Notes: generated by a model from the sequence alone, not told the origin. Numbered from the stretch's first letter, positions 1-8,050 are shown. The stretch is 64,000 bases of DNA from Gammaproteobacteria bacterium (GCA_018069465.1 JAGPUW010000004.1:1-64000), one strand, 5' to 3'. Program-made: numbers and translations.

Positions 1-204
1 CGCGCGAGTTTGTTACTAATAGACATTAGGGCAGGCTCTCGATGATGGTGATTTGTTTTGTCGCAATCAGCCTATCATTGATCCTGCCTTTTCTTTATTA
101 CTTTCAATGCCTTATGCTTAAGTAAGTGCCATTCGGGTCAGGTCTAACATTACAACATTTGTTGCGCCGACATTCAGCTACAAATTGCCGCAAGAATGCG
201 CCTT
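1..204. other. gene-poor left edge
   Basis: No confident gene is seen here. A short hydrophobic reading frame of 27 codons (42-125, plus strand) begins with two ATG codons and ends in TAA, but it has no clear ribosome binding site and may be noise or the tail of something decayed. A GGGTCAGGTCT element lies at 135-145, and the sequence after it (about 165-204) weakly resembles the DNA just downstream of the intact hipA gene. Confidence 0.4.
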
Positions 205-303
205 TTACGTATAGGCTGACCACTGCGTGACTACCTCTACCACCCGGCCGACCACCTTTGGTGCTTCACGACTAAAGTTACCGGTCAAACTGGCTATTAA
301 TTA
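205..303 (-). pseudogene. decayed hipA 3' fragment
   Basis: The minus strand here reads a peptide that matches the C-terminal part of the intact HipA encoded at 1096-2442. The remnant has GNFSREAPKVVGRVVEVV followed by a TQW tripeptide, where the intact protein has GNFTREAPKIINRVIEVV followed by AQW. The remnant meets a TAA at 205-207 a few codons after that tryptophan, about 20 residues before the intact protein would end, and an in-frame stop interrupts it upstream at about 301-303. DNA similarity also runs past the stop towards the GGGTCAGGTCT element at 135. This is the relic of a second hipA-like copy. The substitutions are mostly conservative, so decay followed a period of selection or the copy arrived already diverged. 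Confidence 0.75.
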
Positions 304-334
304 CGGTATCCGACAAAAGCTTGCCAAACCTCAA

Positions 335-359
335 CTGTAATACTATGCTGGTATTACAG
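335..359. promoter_or_regulatory. palindromic operator/promoter of the AbrB-PIN toxin-antitoxin pair
   Basis: A perfect inverted repeat, CTGTAATAC and GTATTACAG, has 9-bp arms around a 7-nt spacer and lies 20 bp before the antitoxin start. TAATACT inside the left arm can serve as a -10 element, so a protein bound here would block transcription. Autoregulation by the AbrB-type antitoxin, alone or with its toxin, is the rule for this family; binding here is inferred. Confidence 0.7.
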
Positions 360-378
360 CTGTCAAAAGGTGCTGATT

Positions 379-600
379 ATGCGGGTTACAACGAAAGGGC
401 AAGTTACAATTCCTAGAGGCGTCAGGGAGGCCTTGGGCATATCTCCTGAAACAGAAATTAATTTTGTCGAAGATAGTGGTCGATTTTATATTGTAAAAAC
501 TAAGGAACCTAACGCGGTCGGTAAATTCACGAAACTCCGTGGGATAGCCTCTTCAAAAATGTCCACTGATGAAATTATGAGCCTGACAAGGGATTCGTGA
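379..600 (+). CDS. AbrB/MazE-type antitoxin (SpoVT-AbrB domain)
   Basis: A 73-residue protein begins MRVTTKGQVTIPRGVREALG, the classic swapped-hairpin AbrB DNA-binding fold, and has a short C-terminal tail likely to bind the toxin. The ATG at 379 is preferred over the in-frame GTG at 370 because AAGGTG (367-372) is well spaced from it and the conserved fold starts right there. The stop overlaps the next start by one base (TGATG), so the PIN-domain toxin is translationally coupled. The role is DNA-binding antitoxin and autorepressor of the pair. Base composition is lower in G+C than the housekeeping genes, in line with a mobile module. Confidence 0.85.
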   Translation: MRVTTKGQVTIPRGVREALGISPETEINFVEDSGRFYIVKTKEPNAVGKFTKLRGIASSKMSTDEIMSLTRDS

Positions 601-1013
601 TGAATGGTATTTTAGTCGATTCTTGCGTATTACTTGATCTCTTCACTGATGATGAAAAATGGGCTGATTGGTCAGAGGAAACCCTAGAAAAATATAGCCA
701 GACAAATACTCTCTATATAAATTCAATTATATATACGGAAGTATCCATCGGCTTTGATAGAGTTGAGGATGTTGAAAGCGCTATTGATTCATTGGGTATT
801 AAGGTATTGGAATTACCGAGAGAGGCTTTGTTTTTAACCGGTAAAGCGTACTTGAACTACAGAAAAAACAAGGGTACGAAGACATCCCCCTTACCGGATT
901 TTTTTATTGGTGCTCATGCGTCTGTATCACAATTTGGACTGGTTACCAGGGACATGGCAAAATATAAAACCTATTTCCCTCAAGTAAAACTAATCCACCC
1001 TCATGAGAATTAA
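600..1013 (+). CDS. PIN-domain ribonuclease toxin (VapC-like)
   Basis: This 137-residue PIN-domain protein keeps the expected acidic residues for a metal-dependent endoribonuclease: D7 in the LVDSCVLLDLF strand, E47 in YTEV, D100 in LPDFFIGAHA and D118 in the VTRD motif. Length and architecture fit VapC-type toxins that cut tRNA or rRNA when freed from antitoxin; the RNA target cannot be predicted. It starts at the ATG overlapping the antitoxin stop. The gene is AT-rich compared with its neighbours and sits between two copies of hipA 3' sequence, which points to acquisition as a cassette. Confidence 0.88.
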   Translation: MNGILVDSCVLLDLFTDDEKWADWSEETLEKYSQTNTLYINSIIYTEVSIGFDRVEDVESAIDSLGIKVLELPREALFLTGKAYLNYRKNKGTKTSPLPDFFIGAHASVSQFGLVTRDMAKYKTYFPQVKLIHPHEN

Positions 1014-1062
1014 GCAGCTAACAAAAGCAATTAACTCGAAAAACCAGAGGGTCAGAAAATCA

Positions 1063-1090
1063 GGGCCAGGTCTTTCCGAGACCGCATTCT
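1063..1090. repeat. dispersed GGGTCAGGTCT-type repeat, copy 2
   Basis: GGGCCAGGTCT followed by TTCCG lies between the convergent vapC-like and hipA genes. Related copies are at 135, 16101 and 18828. This copy and the one at 18828 share GCAGGTCTTTCCG-like sequence followed by a CATT...CACC block, so they are the closest pair. Confidence 0.5.
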
Positions 1091-1095
1091 GCACC

Positions 1096-2442
1096 CTAAA
1101 CACCCAGTCGCAAATTACCCTCCACCTCTACCTTTAGCGCTGAGTGCACCCCCGCCTGTTGCGCATATACCGGCCACTGCGCGACTACCTCTATCACCCG
1201 ATTAATAATCTTCGGCGCTTCGCGTGTAAAGTTGCCAATCAAGGCGGCAACTGCCAGCAAGTCACTGCGCGTAAAGTTATCCCGTTTGCCATTGATTGAC
1301 AGCTGGTGGCTGTCCACCCAGGGGGAGCCCTTTTTGTAGCTGTAGGCGATGTCGAAGGCGGGCGACAAGCGCCACTGGGCAGCCTGTATTTTTGGCCCAG
1401 CAAGACCGTCGAGTAGAAAGCCGAAATTCTTCGTGTGGTCGTCGTGGTTGCGCGCGACGACGTTAAAGGCCATGCGGCGGAAAATCTCGATGGCGTTGGC
1501 CCGTGGCAATTTTAATTGCCGGGCGACGGCGAGCAATTGTTCGTAACTGTAGGCACCGGGCTTTTTATAGTCGGCATGGTCCATGGCGCACAGTGACACA
1601 TAGTGCAGTTTGCGGTTGCCATCGCGCTCAAAGCGGCGGGTCATAAAGTGGGCGCGGCCGCCTTCCAATAACAGTTCGGATGGGGAAATATTGATACCGG
1701 CATCTTTGGCCATTAGATAGTAGGCGTATTCCATGCGGCCAAAGCCCTGGGGGTCGCCAAAGGTTTCGCTATCGGTTTTATGTTCCTCAACCCCATCAAA
1801 CTTTAAGAGGTAATGCTCAAAACCTTCTGGGGCATCGACCTGGCCAGAGCGTATCTGCGTGCGGTCGGCATTCACTGCCACCACGGCCTTGGCCCGCGCG
1901 CCACCGGCTGAGGTGCCGACCTGTAAAATGGCCTGCATGGCGCTATCATTCGCCTGCTCTGGCCCAGCACCAACGTCGGCTGTCACGCGCTGTTGCAGTT
2001 GTATTCTTTCATCCAGCACGGTTTGTGCCATGGCTACTAATGAGTCGAGGGCCAGATCGCCGCCCTCTTCCACGCCCCGCTTAATGGCGGGTGAAAATTC
2101 CAGCGCACCCATGCCCCGGTTGCCGGTGTATAGCAGGCGCTCGACGGGGGTAAAGGAGGCGACATCGCGACCGGTGCGCGCCAGCCAGGCGTTGATCACG
2201 GCATTGCCGAAGTCATCGGGCAGGGTGTCGGCAAACACGGCGGGCAGGCCTCGATACGTTTCTGCGCTCAAGCCGGGAAAGCTGTATTTAGCACCCGCGA
2301 CGGGCATGTGCAGGGGGGCGATTTCAATCGCGCTTTCACGCCACTGGGGTGAGTATTCGAAGGTACTAAAACCTGTTGCCGGGTCGTAGGCCAATGCGCC
2401 GACCTGTTTGCCCCAGAGGCGAACTTCTGCCAAATGCTCCAT
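1096..2442 (-). CDS. hipA: HipA-type serine/threonine kinase toxin
   Basis: This 448-residue protein has the HipA layout: an N-terminal subdomain with the PVAGAKYSFPGL and LPDDFGNAVI stretches, a glycine-rich ATP-binding loop (GTSAGGARAKAVVAV, about residues 177-191), the catalytic loop NHDDHTKNFGF (about 333-343) and the metal-binding SPAFDIAYSY. In the HipA family the kinase inactivates glutamyl-tRNA synthetase or related targets and induces growth arrest. The ATG at 2442 overlaps the antitoxin stop by one base (TGATG). All catalytic motifs are present, so it should be active. A decayed relative of its 3' end lies at 205-303. Confidence 0.92.
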   Translation of the reverse strand: MEHLAEVRLWGKQVGALAYDPATGFSTFEYSPQWRESAIEIAPLHMPVAGAKYSFPGLSAETYRGLPAVFADTLPDDFGNAVINAWLARTGRDVASFTPVERLLYTGNRGMGALEFSPAIKRGVEEGGDLALDSLVAMAQTVLDERIQLQQRVTADVGAGPEQANDSAMQAILQVGTSAGGARAKAVVAVNADRTQIRSGQVDAPEGFEHYLLKFDGVEEHKTDSETFGDPQGFGRMEYAYYLMAKDAGINISPSELLLEGGRAHFMTRRFERDGNRKLHYVSLCAMDHADYKKPGAYSYEQLLAVARQLKLPRANAIEIFRRMAFNVVARNHDDHTKNFGFLLDGLAGPKIQAAQWRLSPAFDIAYSYKKGSPWVDSHQLSINGKRDNFTRSDLLAVAALIGNFTREAPKIINRVIEVVAQWPVYAQQAGVHSALKVEVEGNLRLGV

Positions 2443-2795
2443 CACCAATCCAATACTTCGCGCTGCTCAGAATCATCGCTCTCTAGCGCTCCGGCCCCGC
2501 GGCTACCACTCGCGCGTTGTCGCTGCTTACCTTTCATCTTTAATTGCTCTAGGGGGCTGAATACGGCTTCTGGCACAAAGCTTTCAAGCAGAGCCATCTG
2601 ATCTAGGGCACGCAACACGGCGATAACATTGGCGAACTTGGCCTGCCCGCCAACTAGTTTGGCATAGCTGACCCGCGATAAACCCACCGCATCGGCAAGT
2701 TGCTGCTGCGTCATATTCCGCTCAAGACGCAGCTGGTCTATACGTCGCCCAATTTCAGCCGCCACGGCCTGGTCTGTCATTACATCAAAGCTCAC
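2442..2795 (-). CDS. hipB: HipB-like XRE-family antitoxin
   Basis: This 117-residue protein carries a Cro/C1 helix-turn-helix at about residues 15-70; RLERNMTQQQLADAVGLSR is the recognition region. A basic tail rich in R, S and G follows. It directly precedes hipA with a one-base overlap, so it is the antitoxin and repressor of the pair. The annotated start is GTG at 2795; an in-frame ATG at 2780 is also possible. HipB normally neutralises HipA and binds operators upstream of its own gene, and a candidate inverted repeat lies at 2822-2860. Confidence 0.88.
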   Translation of the reverse strand: MSFDVMTDQAVAAEIGRRIDQLRLERNMTQQQLADAVGLSRVSYAKLVGGQAKFANVIAVLRALDQMALLESFVPEAVFSPLEQLKMKGKQRQRASGSRGAGALESDDSEQREVLDW

Positions 2796-3158
2796 AACGC
2801 ATATATTCCTTAACTTAATAGACTAATAGTACGGCAATGATAAGTTTTACGACTATTAGAATCTTATAGGGAGAGCGTTAATAGAATAGGTTTCAACTAG
2901 ATATAAAGTCAAGTTATCTATGCGAAAATAGATAAAAAGCCAATAACGATAGGTTATCTTTGCATTACATGTTTCAACAAGCCTCCATCAACACCGGCTT
3001 AGCCACAACCCCACTAAAAAACCTGCAGGCTCGATATTAAAAACGGAAACCACCCCAAGCCCACTATTCGGGCCTATTGCCCCAGTAATTAATCCAGGTC
3101 AGCTTGGCAGCTCTCATTTTTCACGTACACTGGCTTCACAATAAACAGAGGACAAGCC
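2796..3158. other. intergenic region with the hipBA control region and the TIGR02647 gene leader
   Basis: No gene is seen. The hipB-proximal part is AT-rich and holds the inverted repeat described at 2822-2860 and several TATCTA/GATAAC-type words (about 2915-2960), including a short inverted repeat around TATCTATGCGAAAATAGATA. The right part (3000-3150) is C-rich and shows nothing recognisable except AGAGGA, the ribosome binding site for the next gene. Confidence 0.5.
2822..2860. promoter_or_regulatory. candidate HipB operator
   Basis: ACTAATAGT (2822-2830) and ACTATTAGA (2852-2860) form an 8-of-9 inverted repeat whose arms are 30 bp apart centre to centre, about three helical turns, directly upstream of hipB. 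Paired operators on one helix face suit a dimeric XRE repressor. The assignment is inference. Confidence 0.45.
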
Positions 3159-3392
3159 ATGCCGTACAACATGCAGATTGGCGATGAAATAAACATTCTC
3201 GCCCGCTACAACCTTTCAACGACTCAGGAAGGGCTGAAAATTCACTCCTCCGCCGAGTCCAATGTTATTGAAGCTGCCCAGCGCCTATTCGATAAAGACC
3301 TGATTACCCAAGCTGACGGCGGCTATTTGACCACGCTAGGTAGAAAGGCGGCGGAACATGCACAGGATTTATTATTGATTATTAACAGCTAG
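3159..3392 (+). CDS. TIGR02647-family small DNA-binding-like protein
   Basis: This 77-residue protein has the wording of the gammaproteobacterial TIGR02647 family: an N-terminal ARYNLSTTQEGLKIH segment, AAQRLFDKDLITQADGGYLT in the middle and a C-terminal GRKAAEHAQ segment. The fold looks like a small winged helix, and the family is described as possible DNA-binding proteins without a proven role. A ribosome binding site (AGAGGA) precedes the ATG. It is monocistronic, and its 3' end abuts the rlmA-like pseudogene on the other strand. Confidence 0.8.
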   Translation: MPYNMQIGDEINILARYNLSTTQEGLKIHSSAESNVIEAAQRLFDKDLITQADGGYLTTLGRKAAEHAQDLLLIINS

Positions 3393-3439
3393 CCATAGCG
3401 CCGACTGAAGGCCCCGCGCTTGGCTTTGTATGCCGGGCC

Positions 3440-3770
3440 AAGACATAAGCCCAGAAAAATCGCACGACTCCACGGATGGAGAGTCACCCACCTCGACGCC
3501 ATAGTCTGCGGTTTTTTCCAGACTTCTAAAAACCACACCTGCCGTTAAGCCCACATCATTCAATTTTGCAGCAGCCTCGCGCCCCTCTTGAGTGGCGCGG
3601 GAAAACTACGCGGTCATCAGCAATAAATCTTTGAGTGTCTCATTCGATAGTGGCGACGTAGCAAAGCGCAGTGCTCGCTCACCCACCCACCCACCTGTTT
3701 AAAGCCCATCGCAAAGGCATCATCCAGCTTAGCCAGCAAACGAATCGTTAACACTGCGCCAATAAGGTAA
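3440..3770 (-). pseudogene. decayed C-terminal part of an rlmA-like methyltransferase gene
   Basis: The minus strand reads LAKLDDAFAMGFKQ, then in another frame NETLKDLLLMTA, a TAG stop (plus-strand CTA at 3606-3608), FSRATQEGREAAAKLNDVGL and TAGVVFRSLEKT. The intact RlmA at 5819-6697 ends with the matching NLDEAFAAGF, QPLNDLLMMTPHFFRASKEG, KMAAANLNELVLTVDMVFR and TLEKTGL. The remnant therefore carries an in-frame stop, a frameshift near the ACCC repeat tract at 3681-3695, and lacks the N-terminal zinc-finger and SAM-binding part. It is a relic of an RlmA-like paralogue, not a functional gene. The open frame at 3372-3563 is part of it. Confidence 0.8.
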
Positions 3771-3925
3771 TGTCTATAATTCACTATGCCTCCAAAAGAC
3801 CGAACGCTAAGCGCCGCTCGCCCAGAGCAGCGTAAAAACACAGCAATAATTTGCCGGCGAGTCTATCATTAGCTCTACTAATTCATTCGGGCAAGGCCGC
3901 CAAAACAATAGAGATCTCGATAGAA

Positions 3926-4375
3926 ATGATAAGGGCAAAAGTACTCGTCAGCGCAGTATTATTGATTTTTGCTGCCAGCAACAGCCTGGCACTGAACTTG
4001 AATTTGAGTAAGCAACAAGAAAGCAAAGCCATTGCCTTCGCCGACTCGGCTCTGGAATGTGGCATTTATTACCAATACACCGCCAATGGCTTAAAAAAGA
4101 ACCCGAATGTCTCCCGCGAAACCGTCCAGTCCACCACTCAGAACTCAAAGACCCTTTTGCACACGGCCGATTTACTTTATGACGCAGCGGGAATTTCAAC
4201 CGCAGACAAGCGCGAAGAATTTTTGCGCAAGGCAGATATTATGCTCAAAGAAAGGGCGGAAACACCGGGCAGTATTAACCAATTAATTTACGAATTCGGC
4301 GAAAAATGCAAACTATTGCTGACGAGCTATTCCTACAGAATAAAAAATATAGCGACTGAGTCGAACCCAATCTAA
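3926..4375 (+). CDS. hypothetical exported protein
   Basis: This 149-residue protein is not recognised. The ATG at 3926 gives a clean signal peptide (RAKVLVSAVLLIFAASNSLA, cleavage expected after SLA), whereas the longer frame from 3851 adds an unlikely leader, so the shorter start is chosen. The mature part is mainly helical and polar, with two cysteines (in ALECGIYY and GEKCKLL) that could form a disulphide in the periplasm. It stands alone between the pseudogene and the DUF411 gene. No motif suggests an enzymatic role. Confidence 0.6.
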   Translation: MIRAKVLVSAVLLIFAASNSLALNLNLSKQQESKAIAFADSALECGIYYQYTANGLKKNPNVSRETVQSTTQNSKTLLHTADLLYDAAGISTADKREEFLRKADIMLKERAETPGSINQLIYEFGEKCKLLLTSYSYRIKNIATESNPI

Positions 4376-4576
4376 ATCTAAATGATTTTAAAACGGCCAC
4401 TGAAGCGGTCTATCCAAAACACTTAAGACCACAGCGCCATCAAAAAAAACCTCAAAAAAAGGCCCTGAGTTGTGAAAATTCACTCCTCGGCAAAGCCAAA
4501 GCTTATCTCGGCGGCACGGTGTTTGTTCGATAGGGTAGGAAGGTAGCTGAGCACGATACCCCAATCGGGCCCAGGG

Positions 4577-5095
4577 CTAATACTGCTGCGCCGGCGTTGA
4601 CACCTCGGCAAACACTTGCGTACTGCCATCGCGCTTGAGCAGCAATACCGTGTAAGGGCTAAAGCGGTCTTCCATCTCCATACCCGGGCTGCCCAGCGGC
4701 ATGGCAGGCACCGCTAGCCCCAGCGCATCGGCGGGTGGCTCAGCGAGAAAGGCGTGAATAAAGCGCGCGGGGATATGCCCCTCGAAGACATAGCCCTCGG
4801 CCGATACCACCGTGTGGCAAGACTGGTACTCTGGCGCTATCCCATGTTCGGCCTTCAATTTATTTAAATCTGCCGGATGATGTGTGGTCAACGAAATGCC
4901 CCGCTGCTCGGCATGTTCCACCCACTTGCCACAACAGCCACAAGTTGGGCTTTTGTAAATATCCATAGCGATGCCATTACTGACAGGCCCTACAACACTT
5001 TGCGGCGTTTGCGCGGACGACTCACTCGCCTGTTCCGAACAAGCCAAAAGCAGAATAAAAGACAACACCGCGACACTACGAACAAGGAATTTCAC
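4577..5095 (-). CDS. DUF411 metal-binding lipoprotein
   Basis: This 172-residue protein has a lipobox (ILLLACS, lipidated C19) and a DUF411 domain with the CGCCGKW signature (C52, C54, C55) and the DUF411-typical YQSCHTVV and GHIPA segments. DUF411 proteins are periplasmic metal-binding proteins, often found near copper-resistance genes. Here no copper gene is adjacent, so involvement in copper handling is inference from the family. The start is a GTG at 5095 with a weak ribosome binding site. A further Met-rich segment (PAMPLGSPGMEMED) fits metal binding. Confidence 0.88.
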   Translation of the reverse strand: MKFLVRSVAVLSFILLLACSEQASESSAQTPQSVVGPVSNGIAMDIYKSPTCGCCGKWVEHAEQRGISLTTHHPADLNKLKAEHGIAPEYQSCHTVVSAEGYVFEGHIPARFIHAFLAEPPADALGLAVPAMPLGSPGMEMEDRFSPYTVLLLKRDGSTQVFAEVSTPAQQY

Positions 5096-5183
5096 TTTTT
5101 TTAACCCTCTGGGTACCGAATAAAAACCACTTACACATTGACTATAACTTAAAAAAACTTAAGCGAACTTAAGTAAAACGCAA

Positions 5184-5819
5184 CTAACGCTGGCTAACAA
5201 TCGCCAGCCAGGGCTGCTGCTGACGCGGCTTGCCCGCCGGTCGATAATAATGGTCGAGCACAGTGAAACCCGCTTGCTCAAGGCAAGCCTTGCTGTCGTC
5301 AAACTCCATGTAATGACCATAGCGCTCGCCCTGCCAGCCCTCGGCATTGCCGCGCGGATTCGACATAAACAAAATACCGCCCACCCGCAGGGCTCGGTGA
5401 CAGGCTTTTAAAACACGCGGTAGCTCTTGCCCCGGCACATGGAACATCGAAGCATTGGCAAAAATACCATTGAAACGATTCTCACCTAAATCAAGGCTCA
5501 AAAACTGCTGATGCAATACCTCGCGACCACTATGCTGTCGCGCCATTTCACAAAAGGCCTCGCTGCCATCTAAGCCGACGGGGCGGTGCCCGCGATTTTT
5601 AAAGGTCTGTAAATCGCGCCCCGGCCCACAGCCGAAATCGAGAATATCCTGCGCTTCATCCCGCTGCCCATGTTTGGCCAATGCGTTTAAAAAAGTATCA
5701 ATATTTTGGCTAACATCGTGGTCACGGGTACCTTGCCAGAAAGACTCGGCATTCGTCTCGTAATGGCCCAGCGTAAGGCGTTCTATTTTATCGAGCATAT
5801 CTTTACTTTGTTTAGGCAC
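5184..5819 (-). CDS. class I SAM-dependent methyltransferase
   Basis: The 211-residue Rossmann-fold methyltransferase shows motif I DILDFGCGPGRDLQ (about residues 60-73), an acidic strand end in PVGLDGS, and the later GIFANASMFHV and GGILFMSNPRG motifs of the Methyltransf_11/25 group. The substrate is unknown. Its GTG start overlaps the rlmA stop by one base (TAGTG), so the two are translationally coupled. An ATG at codon 8 is an alternative start. The coupling with rlmA and the DTW gene suggests, but does not prove, a role in RNA or small-molecule methylation. Confidence 0.85.
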   Translation of the reverse strand: MPKQSKDMLDKIERLTLGHYETNAESFWQGTRDHDVSQNIDTFLNALAKHGQRDEAQDILDFGCGPGRDLQTFKNRGHRPVGLDGSEAFCEMARQHSGREVLHQQFLSLDLGENRFNGIFANASMFHVPGQELPRVLKACHRALRVGGILFMSNPRGNAEGWQGERYGHYMEFDDSKACLEQAGFTVLDHYYRPAGKPRQQQPWLAIVSQR

Positions 5820-6697
5820 TATATTTTCTCAACCCCTTCATCAGTAAGCCCCGTTTTTTCAAGCGTTCTAAAAACCATATCCACCGTTAAGACCAGCTCA
5901 TTCAAATTGGCTGCCGCCATTTTCCCTTCTTTACTGGCTCGAAAAAAATGTGGCGTCATCATTAATAAGTCATTCAGTGGCTGATTTTTAATAGACTCTG
6001 TTTTGAAGCGCAGTACTTTCTCTTCGATTAAAGTAAAGCCCGCTGCAAAAGCCTCATCAAGATTTGTTGGCGCTGATTTTTTAACTTCCGAATAAGTGAC
6101 TTCGCGCAATTCCTGCAAATGATCAAGCCCCGGCTCTACCAGAATAAGCTTGCCGCCCAAGCGCATAATTTTATGAAAGCCCTGAAAACTGTGAAAACCA
6201 AACACACATACAATGGTATCGACACTGCCCGCAATAATCGGCGGCTGTCGGTTGGTGCCCACCAGCCAGCTTATTATCTTGTTTCGTTTTGCCGCTTCAA
6301 AAATTGCCTCTTTCGAAATATCCAGACCAATAAAAGAAAGATCCGCCAAGTCAAAATGTTCTTCAAGATAGTGAAGGGCGTAATCCAGATAATAGCCCTC
6401 GCCACAACCGGCATCCAAAACACAATGCTCTCGACCGGGGCCAATATTGGTCCGCAACATTTCTGACAGGCACTGGGCGACGGGGGCATAAAGGCCGGTA
6501 TTTAAAAAGCGTTGTCGCGCCATCACCATCTCTTTGCTGTCACCCGGGTTTTTTGAGCGCTTGTGCTGCACCGGTAGTAAGTTGACATAACCCTGGCGGG
6601 CAAGATCAAAACTGTGGCCCTGGGCACAGCTCAGTTGTCGCTGTTCAAGTGCAAGGGGCTGACCATCAATGGGGCAGGCTAGATTATTCGCTTTCAT
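5819..6697 (-). CDS. rlmA: 23S rRNA (guanine-N1)-methyltransferase RlmA
   Basis: This 292-residue protein starts with the RlmA zinc finger (CPIDGQPL, then LSCAQGHSFD) and continues with the family signature QGYVNLLPVQ and the segment SKNPGDSKEMVMAR. Motif I of the SAM fold is VLDAGCGEGYYLDY. RlmA(I) methylates G745 of 23S rRNA helix 35 in gammaproteobacteria. The length matches the family. It overlaps the upstream DTW gene by 14 bp and the downstream methyltransferase by one base, giving a compact RNA-modification operon. A degenerate relative of its C-terminus lies at 3440-3770. Confidence 0.92.
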   Translation of the reverse strand: MKANNLACPIDGQPLALEQRQLSCAQGHSFDLARQGYVNLLPVQHKRSKNPGDSKEMVMARQRFLNTGLYAPVAQCLSEMLRTNIGPGREHCVLDAGCGEGYYLDYALHYLEEHFDLADLSFIGLDISKEAIFEAAKRNKIISWLVGTNRQPPIIAGSVDTIVCVFGFHSFQGFHKIMRLGGKLILVEPGLDHLQELREVTYSEVKKSAPTNLDEAFAAGFTLIEEKVLRFKTESIKNQPLNDLLMMTPHFFRASKEGKMAAANLNELVLTVDMVFRTLEKTGLTDEGVEKI

Positions 6698-7337
6698 TAT
6701 TTACCCTGTCCGCCATGCAGTCGGCGCTCTCATCTGTGTGGCCATAATTTTTTGTAAACACCGCTTCACCCATCAAGGCAATTTGTTGGTCAATCATCCA
6801 ATCCATACTGTGTAGCAGTGGCAAATACTTTTCCTCATCCTGTTCTAAAAAGGCGAGGCTGTGGACAATGGCCTCCAGGGTTGACAGGGAGTCACGCTGT
6901 TTTGATTTGCGAATACGGTAGCGCGAAGCATGCCCCGGCTGCAGGGCGACCTTTGGCAGTGCCTGTAGTGCTGGCGATTCCATCAACATGCGCCGACTTT
7001 TACGCCAGCTGGCATCTAAAAATATTAAGGTCTGCGGCTCTTTTGTTTGCAGTGACGCCAATGGAGTAGCGTCCTCTCCGGGGTAAATCAGTACTGCGTT
7101 TTGCCCGGCCCCCGTGCTGTTATCGGTAAACAGCGACGCCCGGCTAAAGTTTTCGCCGATATCAAGCTGGCAATGGCTTAAGCTCAAGGCGGCAATACGC
7201 GCCGTGCCGATGGCGTGCCCGCTCTCACCGGGGTGCTGGAGAATACGCACCGGCCAGCGATTGTCCCGCTGCTGTAGGGTGTGGCAAAAACACTGTGCCA
7301 CGGGTCGCTGGCAGCGCGAGCAGCTCTGTCGCTTCAT
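6684..7337 (-). CDS. DTW-domain tRNA-uridine aminocarboxypropyltransferase
   Basis: This 217-residue protein opens with a zinc-binding CSRCQRPVAQCFC cluster and carries the DTW-domain core: ILQHPGE, LIFLDASWRKSRRM (the DTW motif in its DASW form) and RDSLSTLEAI. Proteins of this family (TapT/YfiP type) install acp3U in the variable loop of tRNAs using S-adenosylmethionine. The ATG at 7337 is preferred over an in-frame TTG two codons earlier. It heads the overlapping rlmA-methyltransferase operon. Confidence 0.85.
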   Translation of the reverse strand: MKRQSCSRCQRPVAQCFCHTLQQRDNRWPVRILQHPGESGHAIGTARIAALSLSHCQLDIGENFSRASLFTDNSTGAGQNAVLIYPGEDATPLASLQTKEPQTLIFLDASWRKSRRMLMESPALQALPKVALQPGHASRYRIRKSKQRDSLSTLEAIVHSLAFLEQDEEKYLPLLHSMDWMIDQQIALMGEAVFTKNYGHTDESADCMADRVNNESE

Positions 7338-7443
7338 GGGCAAGACTCGCCGCTTAAGCCGCTCACAACAAGCGCTAGAAATAGCGTCAAAATATTACGC
7401 CCCCGCATTGCGTCCAACCATGGCCTCCAACCATCGCCTCCAA

Positions 7444-7953
7444 CTACCACAAATCACCATGGCGCTCGCGGTGGCAAAGGTATAAGCGCACATCCAGCTC
7501 AAGCTGGTGGTAGCTCGGCTCCATATACTCACACAGCTTATAAAAGGCCTTGTTGTGGGCCTTCTCGCGTAGATGGGCGAGTTCATGAACAATGATCATG
7601 CGTAAAAAAGACTCCGGCGTTTGGCGAAACAAGGTCGAAATACGCACCTCTTTCTTCGCCTTCAGCTTATTGCCCTGCACTCGGCTAACGAAGGTATGCA
7701 TGCCCAGGGCATGGTCCACCACGTGCAGCTTATCATCGTAAACCACCTTTGAAATCGGCGGTGATGAACGCAGGTACTGATTTTTAATAGCCTGCGCGTA
7801 TTCGTACAACGCCGCGCCCGATGACAGAGAGTGCACCTGTGGATGGCGCTGCTTGAGGATATCGCCCAGCTTATTCTCATCCAGCAAAGCGCCAACCTGC
7901 TCTTGCAGGTCTTGCGGATAGGCTGAAATATAGCGCAAGGGCTTGTAGGTCAT
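7444..7953 (-). CDS. YgjP/DUF45-like zinc metallopeptidase
   Basis: This 169-residue protein has a clear gluzincin motif, VHELAHLREKAHNKAF (about residues 113-128), where HELAH supplies two zinc ligands and the downstream KAHNKAFYKL matches the YgjP/SprT-like arrangement. The short CEYMEPSYHQLELDVRLYL tail is also typical. The family is cytoplasmic, and its substrates are poorly known. It lies about 100 bp upstream of the DTW gene on the same strand. Confidence 0.85.
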   Translation of the reverse strand: MTYKPLRYISAYPQDLQEQVGALLDENKLGDILKQRHPQVHSLSSGAALYEYAQAIKNQYLRSSPPISKVVYDDKLHVVDHALGMHTFVSRVQGNKLKAKKEVRISTLFRQTPESFLRMIIVHELAHLREKAHNKAFYKLCEYMEPSYHQLELDVRLYLCHRERHGDLW

Positions 7954-8050
7954 TAAGGATACCGAAATAAAATCGAGCGGAGTATAAAGCCACTTAACCC
8001 AAAAACAGCAGCGCTATCGAAACTGCTACGGCTTTCAAAGCCGCCAAATA

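Noticed and set aside
3372-3563. 63-codon minus-strand frame as a gene
   Set aside because: It starts at an internal Met of the decayed rlmA-like relic and continues past the RlmA end; treated as part of the pseudogene.
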